A stretch of DNA of 8,717 bases from DATDOY01 sp035293045 (GCA_035293045.1 DATDOY010000102.1:1-8717); one strand, 5' to 3'; counted from the first letter of the stretch, positions 1 through 5,739 are shown. Program-made: numbers and translations. The notes: generated by a model from the letters alone, not told the origin.

Positions 1-1
1 G

Positions 2-211
2 GTGAAGTTCTGGCTCGTCTTCGCCGCGATCTGGGCCGCGTCTCCGATCGACCTGATCCCCGAGTTCTTACCCGTGGTCGGCCCGCTCGACGACCTCGTG
101 GTGGTGGCGTTGTGCCTGCGGTACGCGGCACGCCGTGCCCCACGCGCCGCGATCACCGACGCGTGGCCGGGCGATCCTTCGCTCTTGGAACGGCTGCTCG
201 GCGCGCGCTGA
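2..211 (+). CDS. YkvA/DUF1232 family membrane protein, 3' part
   Basis: This is the C-terminal part of a small protein of the YkvA/DUF1232 family, whose molecular role is not established. The family signature is visible near residues 14-31: SPIDLIPEFLPVVGPLDD, with the usual Pro-Ile-Asp-Leu-Ile-Pro core and Gly-x-Leu-Asp-Asp end. It lies between two hydrophobic stretches (residues 3-13 and 31-39), so the protein is probably membrane-associated. A basic, Arg-rich tail follows (RYAARRAPRAA). The first visible codon is GTG at position 2, but the window edge cuts the frame and family members usually have more sequence before this motif. I therefore treat it as 5'-truncated, and the true start is unknown. 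It converges on the nitroreductase gene across a 67-bp gap. Family assignment is fairly secure; function is not. Confidence 0.75.
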   Translation: MKFWLVFAAIWAASPIDLIPEFLPVVGPLDDLVVVALCLRYAARRAPRAAITDAWPGDPSLLERLLGAR

Positions 212-248
212 CCGAGCGCTCACGTGGCGAGGGGATGCGGGGGTGGTC

Positions 249-278
249 CCGGTTGCGCGCACGGGGTAGCGCGACCGG
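249..278 (+). terminator. GC-rich hairpin in convergent gap, possible terminator
   Basis: Bases 249-258 (CCGGTTGCGC) can pair with 269-278 (GCGCGACCGG), giving a 10-bp stem with one U-G wobble in the + strand RNA and a 10-nt loop. The hairpin fills most of the gap between the convergent YkvA and nitroreductase genes and ends one base before the nitroreductase stop. There is no U-tract after the stem, so it would be a U-less terminator of the kind proposed for high-GC bacteria. In the - strand RNA the wobble becomes an A-C mismatch, so it should work better for the + strand gene. In such GC-rich DNA a chance stem is possible. Confidence 0.4.
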
Positions 279-854
279 TCAGGGGGCGTAGAACTCCACA
301 ACGTCGTCGAGCCGGGCCTCGTTGGGAGGCTTTCGTGCCGCGTCCGTTGGCGTGCCGAGATAGAGGAACCCCACGACGTCGTCGTCGGCGGTCAACCCGA
401 GCGCGGCCTTGACCCGCTCGTCGTACGCGGGATCGCCGGTGCGCCACATCGACCCGTAGCCGAGGGCGGTCGCGGCAAGGAGCATGTTCTGCGCGGCAGC
501 GACTGCGGCGTCGCGCTGCTCGACCCACGGGATTTTCTCCGAGGCTTTCCGCACCGCGCACACGGCCACGACCATCGGCGCCCGCCGGAGCTTCGTGAGT
601 TCCTTGTCGTGCTTCGAAGGATCGACGGCCTTTCCTTGCGCGTCGCAGCGAGCGACGTAGGCGTCGGCGAGCACCTTCCCGAACGCATCCATGCCGTCGC
701 CCTCGAGAACGACGAACTTGAACGGGCGCAGCGAGTCGTGGTCGGGAGCGAGCGCCCCCGCTTCGAGGATCGCGGTCAGGTCGTCGCCCGCGGGTGCGGG
801 TTCCACCATGCGGCCGATCGAACGCCGGGCCCGGATCGCGTCGAGTGCGCCCAT
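279..854 (-). CDS. YdjA-type nitroreductase family oxidoreductase
   Basis: A 191-aa, FMN-dependent, cytosolic oxidoreductase that should use NAD(P)H; the physiological substrate is unknown. It closely follows the pattern of E. coli YdjA, one of the smallest nitroreductases (about 183 aa). Visible matches are an N-terminal ARRS motif (residues 9-12, FMN phosphate contact in the family), APDHDSLRPFKF (36-47), a WVEQRDAAVAAAQNML helix (110-125), the GSMWRTG segment (134-140) and VGFLYLGTP (161-169). The ATG at 854 gives the family-typical N-terminus (MGALDAIRARRS) but has no clear Shine-Dalgarno sequence. An in-frame GTG at 878 would add eight residues and lies 7 nt after a -10-like TATCCT on the - strand, so a leaderless 199-aa form is a real alternative. 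The frame stays open further upstream to 1163, but that part is the antisense of the acyl-CoA synthetase gene and I do not count it. The gene is transcribed divergently from the synthetase. Confidence 0.9.
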   Translation of the reverse strand: MGALDAIRARRSIGRMVEPAPAGDDLTAILEAGALAPDHDSLRPFKFVVLEGDGMDAFGKVLADAYVARCDAQGKAVDPSKHDKELTKLRRAPMVVAVCAVRKASEKIPWVEQRDAAVAAAQNMLLAATALGYGSMWRTGDPAYDERVKAALGLTADDDVVGFLYLGTPTDAARKPPNEARLDDVVEFYAP

Positions 855-870
855 CGCTGCTCGCTCGGAA

Positions 871-888
871 CCTGACACAGGCGTCAGG
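871..888. promoter_or_regulatory. Inverted repeat in divergent promoter, candidate operator
   Basis: CCTGAC-N6-GTCAGG is a perfect 6-bp inverted repeat with a 6-nt spacer. If the inner bases are counted, the half-sites are CCTGACACA and CCTGACGCC, identical at seven of nine positions. It lies between the divergent nitroreductase and acyl-CoA synthetase starts and overlaps the predicted - strand -10 box and transcription start. That size and position suit a TetR- or GntR-type dimer, but no regulator gene is visible in the window, so the binding protein is unknown. Confidence 0.4.
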
Positions 889-903
889 ATACGCTCCGGA
901 GCG
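886..903. promoter_or_regulatory. Back-to-back -10 boxes and start-proximal palindrome
   Basis: On the + strand, TACGCT (890-895) fits TANNNT and lies 8 nt before the ATG at 904, the arrangement expected for a leaderless actinobacterial transcript. On the - strand, TATCCT (891-886) also fits and lies 7 nt before an in-frame GTG at 878 of the nitroreductase. The two boxes share the TA at 890-891, so polymerase could use only one direction at a time. The last 12 bases before the ATG (892-903, CGCTCCGGAGCG) form a perfect palindrome. It contains GGAG, but only 2 nt from the ATG, too close for a normal Shine-Dalgarno site. No good -35 box is seen for either direction. Prediction from sequence only. 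Confidence 0.35.
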
Positions 904-3078
904 ATGAGTACCTCGTCTCGCTCTTCGTCTCGTTCCTCATCTCGTGCCGGGTCCCGCTCCGGTCCCCCGATCGACGTGACCGGCCGGCCGGCCCGGCTCC
1001 GCGACATCGACCTCGACCGCTTTTTCCGGCCGAAGTCGGTGGCCGTCATCGGCGCGTCCGACACGTCGGCGCGTCCCAACACGGCGATGTGGCGCAAGAT
1101 TCGCGGCTGGGGTGAGAAGTGGGGCGCCACCGTGCACCCGGTGAACCCGAACCGCGACACCATCGACGGCGTGAAGGCCTACGACTCGGTGGCGGAGGTC
1201 CCGGGCGATCTCGACCTCGCCGTGATCCTCGTCGGCCAAGCGGTCGAGGCGTTCGAGGCCGTCCTCGAGAAAAAGCCCGCCTTCGCCGTGATCTTCACCG
1301 CCGGATTCGCGGAGGTGGGGCGCGAGGGCGAGGAGCTCCAGGCGCGACTCGAAAAGCTGGTCGCCGAGGGTGAGACCCACTTGCTGGGACCTAACACCAA
1401 CCTCAACGCCTTTGAGATCTACGACGACCGCAACCCCGGCCCCGCGCTCGCGCTCATCACCCAGAGCGGGCACCAGGGCCGGCCGATCTTCCAGGCCCAG
1501 GATCTCGGCCTCGCCATGTCGCACTGGGCGCCGACCGGCAACGAGGTGGATCTCGAGTTCGCCGACTTCGCCCGGTACTTCGCCGACCTTCCCGGCGTCG
1601 GCGTGGTCGCCGCGTACATCGAGGGGTTCAAGGACGGCCGGACGTTCATGCTCGCCGCCGATCACGCGGCGAAGCAGGGCAAGCCGATCGTCATGGTGAA
1701 GGTCGGACGCACCGATGAGGGCGCGTCGATGGCCAAGTCGCACACCGGCCACCTCACCGGGTCGGACGCCGTGGTCTCCGCCGCGTTTCGCCAATTCGGC
1801 GTGACGCGCGTCGACGGCCTCGACGAGTTGCAGGACACGTCGATGATGCTCGCCCGCACTAAGCCGCCCAGGGGGAACGGAGTATGCATCTATGCCATCT
1901 CGGGGGGCACCGGCGCCCACATGGCCGACATGGCCGCGGCGGCGGGGCTGCGCCTGCCCGACCTCACGCCGGCGACGCAGAAGGCGTTGCACCAATGGAT
2001 CCCCGAGTACCTGCGGGTCTCGAACCCGGTCGACAACGGCGGCGCGCCCTCAGCCGACGAGCGGGGACCGAAGATCCTCGACGCGCTCATCAAGGACCCC
2101 AACGTCGACCTCATCATCTGCCCCATCACGGGGGCGCTCGCCTCGATGAGCATGCCGTTGGCGCGCGACCTCGTGGCGGCGCAAGCCAAAACCGACAAGC
2201 CGATCTGTGTGATCTGGGGCTCGCCGACGAGCAACGACGAGGCGTTCGTCGACGTGCTCCTCGCATCGCAACTGCCGGTGTTCCGGACGTTCTCCAACTG
2301 CGTCGGCGCGGTCAAGGCGTACTTCGATTACCACGAGTTCCGGTCGCGCTATCGCTCGCCCTTCGACAAGCCGGTGACACGGCGCTCGCCGGCCGCCGCG
2401 GTCGCCGATCCACTGTTCACCGAGGCAGGCCCGCTCTCGGAGTGGTCGTCGAAGCAGATCGTGTCGGCCTACGGGATTCGCGTCACGCGTGACGAGTTGG
2501 TCGGGTCGGCGGCAGAGGCCGCCAAGGCCGCCGCCGCCATCGGATTCCCGGTTGTCATGAAGGCCTCCTCGCCCGACCTGCTCCACAAGAGCGACCTCGG
2601 CCTCGTGAAGGTCGGGGTCTCGAGCGCGGCCGACGTGAAACGCGCGTACGCGGAGCTCGTCGATGCGGTCGCCACACGGGCGCCGAAGGCCCGGCTCGAG
2701 GGCGTCATCGTCTCGGAGATGGTGTCGGGCGGCGTGGAGTGCGCGGTCGGCGTGAGCCAGGACGACCTTTTCGGGCCCACGATCATGTTCGGGCTCGGCG
2801 GGGTGTTCATCGAGGTGCTGAAGGACGTCACCTTCCGGATCCCGCCCTTCGACAAGGCCGAGGCGCGGCGCATGATCGAGGAGGTCAAGGGGTTCCCCCT
2901 CTTGACGGGGGCCCGCGGCCGCCCGAAGGCCGACGTCAGCGCCCTCGTCGACACGATCATGAAGGTGCAGCGCCTCGCGGTCGACCACGCGGGATCGCTG
3001 GCCGAGCTCGACATCAACCCCCTCGTGGTCCTGCCCAAGGGCGCCGTCGCCCTCGACGCCCTCGTCGTCGTCAAGTAG
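904..3078 (+). CDS. NDP-forming acyl-CoA synthetase, fused alpha/beta, ATP-grasp type
   Basis: A 724-aa cytosolic enzyme of the ADP-forming acetyl-CoA synthetase family, which joins a carboxylic acid to CoA at the cost of ATP through acyl-phosphate and phospho-His steps. Domains in order: a CoA-binding Rossmann domain at about residues 38-165 (KSVAVIGAS at 44-52), two succinyl-CoA-ligase-like domains (about 180-480), and a C-terminal ATP-grasp domain (about 505-720). His280 in AKSHTGHLTGSD (277-288) matches the catalytic phospho-His. His561 in LLHKSD and the FGPTIMFGLGG (623-633) and ELDINPL (701-707) motifs mark the ATP-grasp part. The usual GPNCxG loop reads GPNTNLN (162-168), so its Cys is missing. 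Residues 4-18 are a Ser/Arg repeat not expected in this family. The ATG at 904 is preferred because a -10-like box suggests leaderless translation; GTG at 976 would remove the repeat and still keep the CoA-binding domain. It is first in a likely operon with the thiolase-like and DUF35 genes. The acid substrate cannot be told from sequence. Confidence 0.88.
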   Translation: MSTSSRSSSRSSSRAGSRSGPPIDVTGRPARLRDIDLDRFFRPKSVAVIGASDTSARPNTAMWRKIRGWGEKWGATVHPVNPNRDTIDGVKAYDSVAEVPGDLDLAVILVGQAVEAFEAVLEKKPAFAVIFTAGFAEVGREGEELQARLEKLVAEGETHLLGPNTNLNAFEIYDDRNPGPALALITQSGHQGRPIFQAQDLGLAMSHWAPTGNEVDLEFADFARYFADLPGVGVVAAYIEGFKDGRTFMLAADHAAKQGKPIVMVKVGRTDEGASMAKSHTGHLTGSDAVVSAAFRQFGVTRVDGLDELQDTSMMLARTKPPRGNGVCIYAISGGTGAHMADMAAAAGLRLPDLTPATQKALHQWIPEYLRVSNPVDNGGAPSADERGPKILDALIKDPNVDLIICPITGALASMSMPLARDLVAAQAKTDKPICVIWGSPTSNDEAFVDVLLASQLPVFRTFSNCVGAVKAYFDYHEFRSRYRSPFDKPVTRRSPAAAVADPLFTEAGPLSEWSSKQIVSAYGIRVTRDELVGSAAEAAKAAAAIGFPVVMKASSPDLLHKSDLGLVKVGVSSAADVKRAYAELVDAVATRAPKARLEGVIVSEMVSGGVECAVGVSQDDLFGPTIMFGLGGVFIEVLKDVTFRIPPFDKAEARRMIEEVKGFPLLTGARGRPKADVSALVDTIMKVQRLAVDHAGSLAELDINPLVVLPKGAVALDALVVVK
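911..958 (+). repeat. 12-bp tandem repeat encoding Ser/Arg-rich N-terminus
   Basis: Three clear 12-bp units (CCTCGTCTCGCT, CTTCGTCTCGTT, CCTCATCTCGTG) and a degenerate fourth (CCGGGTCCCGCT) run in tandem within the first 20 codons of the synthetase gene. Because 12 is a multiple of 3, the units encode a four-residue repeat, SSSR-like, and gain or loss of a unit would keep the frame. Confidence 0.8.
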
Positions 3079-3114
3079 GTCGCTGGTGTTCAAGGACGCC
3101 ACCTGCATCGTGCC

Positions 3115-3142
3115 GGGGCCCAGCGGTCCGGCCCGAAGGGCC
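3115..3142 (+). other. Competing short hairpins in the synthetase-thiolase gap
   Basis: The 87-bp gap between the synthetase stop (3078) and the thiolase start holds three related blocks: GGGCC at 3116-3120, GGCCC at 3130-3134 and GGGCC at 3138-3142. The middle block can pair with either flank, either as a 5-bp stem with a 9-nt loop or as a tight GGCCC-GAA-GGGCC hairpin (3130-3142). Mutually exclusive pairing is the geometry of attenuators, but the stems are short and there is no U-tract, so this may only be GC-rich chance. I see no promoter-like sequence in the gap, which favours one transcript for the three genes. Confidence 0.25.
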
Positions 3143-3154
3143 ATGAGCGGGAAC

Positions 3155-3159
3155 AGGAG
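3155..3159 (+). promoter_or_regulatory. Shine-Dalgarno site deciding a CTG start
   Basis: AGGAG at 3155-3159 lies 6 nt before CTG 3166 and 9 nt before CTG 3169. It is the only strong ribosome-binding site near the thiolase N-terminus. It is 30 nt from the GTG at 3190, too far to serve it. No ATG, GTG or TTG occurs in this frame between the synthetase stop and 3190. Confidence 0.6.
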
Positions 3160-3165
3160 CCGACC

Positions 3166-4320
3166 CTGCTGAAGGACCAAACGGCCATCGTGGGCGTCGG
3201 CCAGACCGAGTTCGGCAAGGCGCTCGAGCCATCGGAGACCGAACTCGCGCTGACCGCCATCAAGGCGGCGCTCGATGACGCCGGAATCGATCCTTCGGAA
3301 GTCGACGGTCTGTCGAGCTACACGATGGAGAACGTCGAGGAGTTCGACATCGCCCGAAACCTCGGTACCGGCGACGTCACCTGGTTTTCCCAGGTCGGAT
3401 ACGGCGGGGGCGCCGGCTGCGGGGTGGTGGGCAACGCCGCGCTCGCCGTCGCCGCGCGCCAGTGCGACGTCGCGGTGGCGTGGCGGTCTCGCAAACGCGG
3501 CGCGCGCACGTCGCGACCGTGGGCGGGCGTGTCGCAGCGGATCACGGGGCACTGGCAATGGAGCCGCCCATTCGGCCTGCTGCGGCCCGTCGACGAGGTG
3601 GCGATGCTGGCGCGTCGGGCCATGCACGAGTACGGGTGGACCCGCGATCACTTGGCCAACGTGGCGCTCGCCTTTCGCAAGCACGCCAACACCAACCCCG
3701 GTGCACAGATGCACGACAAGCCCATGACACGGGACGACTACCTGGCGGCGCGCTGGATCAGCGAACCGCTGTGCCTCTTCGACAACTGCCTCGAGACCGA
3801 CGGCGCCGGGGCGGTCGTGATCGTGCGGGCCGATCGGGCCAAGGACTCGCCGAAGCCGCCGGTGTCGGTGCACGCGTACGCGCAGGCCATCAACCGCCAG
3901 CACCAGGTGATGACCAACTACTTCGGCGACGACCCCCTCGAAGGCCCGGCGTGGGCGTGCGCGCGGCGACTGTGGTCACTCGCCGACGTCGGACCGGCCG
4001 ACGTCGACGTCGCGCAGATCTACGACGCCTTCTCGCCGCTCGTGCCGCTATCGCTCCAGGGATACGGGTTCTGCGCCAAGGGCGAAGGCGGGCCGTTCAC
4101 CGACGACGGCGCCATCGAATGGCCCCACGGTCGACTTCCGACCAACACGTCGGGCGGCGGGATGTCGGAGGCGTACGTCCACGGCTTCAACTTGATCACC
4201 GAGGGGGTACGCCAAATTCGGGGGGAGGCCGTCAACCAAGTGGCCGGGGCGCAGGTTGCCCTCGTGACAAGCGGCGAGGGCGTCCCCACGGGCGCGCTCT
4301 TGTTGACGGCGGTCCGATGA
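3166..4320 (+). CDS. Thiolase-like lipid-transfer protein (SCP2-thiolase/Ltp type)
   Basis: A 384-aa protein of the thiolase superfamily, of the type paired with DUF35 proteins in acyl-CoA metabolism; members carry out thiolytic or retro-aldol cleavage, or the reverse condensation, on CoA thioesters. Numbered from CTG 3166, the N-terminal strand is TAIVGVGQTEFGK (6-18). Cys85 in GGGAGCGVVGNAA aligns by spacing with the thiolase nucleophile. NCLETDGAGAVV (207-218) and the C-terminal NTSGGGMSEAYVHG (327-340) are family blocks, with YVHG standing where thiolases have a His motif. The second catalytic Cys of classical thiolases (CxGGG) appears replaced by TSGEG (368-372), so simple 3-ketoacyl-CoA thiolase activity is doubtful. 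The start is odd: GTG 3190 would cut into the first beta strand, while CTG 3166 or 3169 has AGGAG at proper distance and gives the expected LKDQTAIVGVG beginning. Its TGA overlaps the DUF35 ATG (ATGA), indicating translational coupling. The family is secure; substrate and exact reaction are not. Confidence 0.85.
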   Translation: MLKDQTAIVGVGQTEFGKALEPSETELALTAIKAALDDAGIDPSEVDGLSSYTMENVEEFDIARNLGTGDVTWFSQVGYGGGAGCGVVGNAALAVAARQCDVAVAWRSRKRGARTSRPWAGVSQRITGHWQWSRPFGLLRPVDEVAMLARRAMHEYGWTRDHLANVALAFRKHANTNPGAQMHDKPMTRDDYLAARWISEPLCLFDNCLETDGAGAVVIVRADRAKDSPKPPVSVHAYAQAINRQHQVMTNYFGDDPLEGPAWACARRLWSLADVGPADVDVAQIYDAFSPLVPLSLQGYGFCAKGEGGPFTDDGAIEWPHGRLPTNTSGGGMSEAYVHGFNLITEGVRQIRGEAVNQVAGAQVALVTSGEGVPTGALLLTAVR

Positions 4321-4787
4321 TCGAGGGGATCCTGCTGCCCAACACCGGCGACGAGCTCGCAGCCCCCTTCTGGGACGGCTGCGCCGCCGGGGAACTCCGC
4401 ATCCAGGCCTGCGTTGCGTGCGGACGGCTGCGGTTCCCGCCGCGCCCGATGTGTCCGTGGTGCCAGTCGATGGACTCGGAATGGCAGGTGATGTCCGGGC
4501 GAGGCTCGGTGTGGTCGTTCGTCGTGCCCCACGCACCGTTGCTCCCGGCGTACCAGGAGTTCGCGCCCTACAACGTGATCGTGGTGGAGCTCGACGAGGA
4601 TCCAGGCATCCGTCTGGTGGGCAACCTCGTGGCGTCGGAACACCAGCCGCTCAACTCGGTTGACCCGTACTCCATCACCATTGGCGACCCGGTTCGGGTG
4701 GTGTTCGCCACCATCACCGGGCCCGACGGGGAGGGCGGCGCGTCTTCGAACGACGCGGTCACCCTCCCCCGGTGGGTCCGGGCCTGA
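4317..4787 (+). CDS. DUF35 zinc-ribbon/OB-fold acyl-CoA-associated protein
   Basis: A 156-aa protein with the two-part layout of the DUF35 family: an N-terminal rubredoxin-like zinc ribbon and a C-terminal OB-fold. The four zinc ligands are Cys32, Cys35, Cys46 and Cys49 (CVACG and CPWC). The OB-fold spans about residues 58-135, with GRGSVWSFVV (61-70), a PYNVIVVELDEDPGIRLVGN strand pair (84-103) and IGDPVRVVF (122-130). Known relatives form complexes with thiolase-like enzymes, where the OB-fold helps bind the CoA substrate; examples are the DUF35 part of actinobacterial ChsH2 with the aldolase Ltp2, and the archaeal acetoacetyl-CoA thiolase/HMG-CoA synthase complex. The 4-bp overlap with the thiolase-like gene strongly suggests that these two proteins work together in the same way. 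Its stop codon directly abuts that of the convergent lipoprotein gene. Confidence 0.9.
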   Translation: MIEGILLPNTGDELAAPFWDGCAAGELRIQACVACGRLRFPPRPMCPWCQSMDSEWQVMSGRGSVWSFVVPHAPLLPAYQEFAPYNVIVVELDEDPGIRLVGNLVASEHQPLNSVDPYSITIGDPVRVVFATITGPDGEGGASSNDAVTLPRWVRA

Positions 4788-5732
4788 TCAGCCCTCGCCG
4801 CCCTCGTCTTCGCCCTCGCCGCCTTCCTCTTCGCCCTCGTCTTCGGGACCGCATACCTGGAACCCGTATTCAGCGAAGGCGGCGTCGACCTCGTCGACCT
4901 TGGGGAACACCGGCCCGCTGATCTCGTCGAACGCCTCTTGGTCGCCCGATTCGGCGGCGGCGAGCATTTCCTTGAACGACTCGAGCAACGAGCGCTGCTC
5001 GGCGAGGAGATCGGCGATGGCCTCCGCATCCTCCGCCGGCGGGGCAAGGGCGTCGAAGGCGTCGAGACCCTCCTCGAGCGCGGGCACCAGGGCGACGAGG
5101 AAGCCGGCCCAGTTCTCGAGCGGTGGCGGGAACTCCTCGAGGTACTGGTCTTCCGCAGGGCGGATCGTCTCGTTGACCGTGCTGCAGATGGCGTCGCCCG
5201 CTTCGACAAACGCCGCCTTCTCGGGGGAGAAGCTCGACGGGTCGAGCCGCTCCACGGGCTCGTCCTCTTCTTCTTGCCCCTCGTCCGGGTCGCACTCGGG
5301 GACGCCGAGATCCTTCATTCCCTTGAGGTAGGCGTCGAAGTGCTCGCCCCCTTCGGCCTCGAACAGTTCGCCTGCGGCCTCGGGATCCGTCGTGGCGGCC
5401 CGGAACTCGACGATCGCCTGGTCGCCTGAGGCAAGGGCGCGGTCGACGTCATCGGCGAGGTCGTCCGGGGGCTCGAGCTGCTTGAGTCCGTCGATTTCCT
5501 GCTCGACGACCGGCGTGGCCTTCTTGAAGAAGTCGGCCGTTGCCTCCGGTGTCGTGGGGAAGCCGGTCTCGAACAGCTGAATGAACGCCGCTGAGCCTTC
5601 CGAGCAGACGGTGCCGGCGGCCTTGATCCAGCCGGCTTTCGTCAGACCGCTCTTTTCGTCGTCACTGCAGCCCGCACCAATCAGTCCCAGGGCCATTACG
5701 AGCGCGACCAAGCGCATGACAAATCTGTGCAT
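4788..5732 (-). CDS. Secreted lipoprotein with two copies of a Cys-paired domain
   Basis: A 314-aa exported protein that I do not recognise by family. Residues 1-21 look like a lipoprotein signal peptide (MHRFVMRLVALVMALG...), ending at Cys22 in GAGCSDD; Gly at -3 is less usual for a lipobox but Ala-Gly-Cys is standard. The mature part contains two similar halves. Copy 1 (about 33-147) has Cys43 (VCSEG), a LEPPDDLADD segment and Cys147 (VPECDPDEG). Copy 2 (about 173-294) has Cys183 (ICSTV), a LAPPAEDAEA segment and Cys294 (FQVCGPEDEG). The Cys spacing is 104 and 111 residues, so one disulfide per domain is plausible. Acidic linkers follow each copy, and the C-terminus is a pure Gly/Glu/Asp tail. 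The start at 5732 is chosen over ATG 5753 and 5717 because AAAGGA lies 7 nt upstream of it. Probably anchored to the outer face of the membrane; function unknown. Confidence 0.85.
   Translation of the reverse strand: MHRFVMRLVALVMALGLIGAGCSDDEKSGLTKAGWIKAAGTVCSEGSAAFIQLFETGFPTTPEATADFFKKATPVVEQEIDGLKQLEPPDDLADDVDRALASGDQAIVEFRAATTDPEAAGELFEAEGGEHFDAYLKGMKDLGVPECDPDEGQEEEDEPVERLDPSSFSPEKAAFVEAGDAICSTVNETIRPAEDQYLEEFPPPLENWAGFLVALVPALEEGLDAFDALAPPAEDAEAIADLLAEQRSLLESFKEMLAAAESGDQEAFDEISGPVFPKVDEVDAAFAEYGFQVCGPEDEGEEEGGEGEDEGGEG
4791..4844 (-). repeat. Tandem repeat encoding acidic C-terminal tail
   Basis: Read on the + strand, the block is a 9-bp unit (GCCCTCGCC) and a 12-bp unit (GCCCTCGTCTTC) alternating as A-B-A-B'-B, giving a 21-bp period repeated about two and a half times. 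It encodes the last 18 residues of the lipoprotein (297-314), all Glu, Asp or Gly. Both units are multiples of three, so copy-number change would keep the frame. It starts three bases after the convergent DUF35 stop codon. Confidence 0.8.
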
Positions 5733-5739
5733 TTCGGCG

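Noticed and set aside
855..1163. Upstream extension of the nitroreductase frame, including a DEERDEERDE stretch
   Set aside because: The acidic stretch is the antisense of the Ser/Arg repeat of the synthetase; YdjA-type proteins start at the ATG at 854.
937..1995. 352-codon - strand frame opposite the synthetase N-terminal half
   Set aside because: Shadow frame; the + strand encodes the complete CoA-binding and phospho-His domains here.
2050..3903. 617-codon open frame on the - strand across the synthetase and thiolase genes
   Set aside because: It is antisense to two clearly conserved genes, has Arg/His/Gly-rich shadow composition, and shows no family motif; long antisense frames are common at this GC content.
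3462..4316. Upstream extension of the DUF35 frame by 285 codons
   Set aside because: It overlaps the thiolase gene out of phase with Arg-rich shadow composition; ATG 4317 in the ATGA overlap gives a normal DUF35 length.
4790..4845. Repeat block considered as CRISPR or mobile-element end
   Set aside because: Units are 9 and 12 bp, contiguous and in frame within a coding sequence, with no spacers, inverted ends or target duplication.
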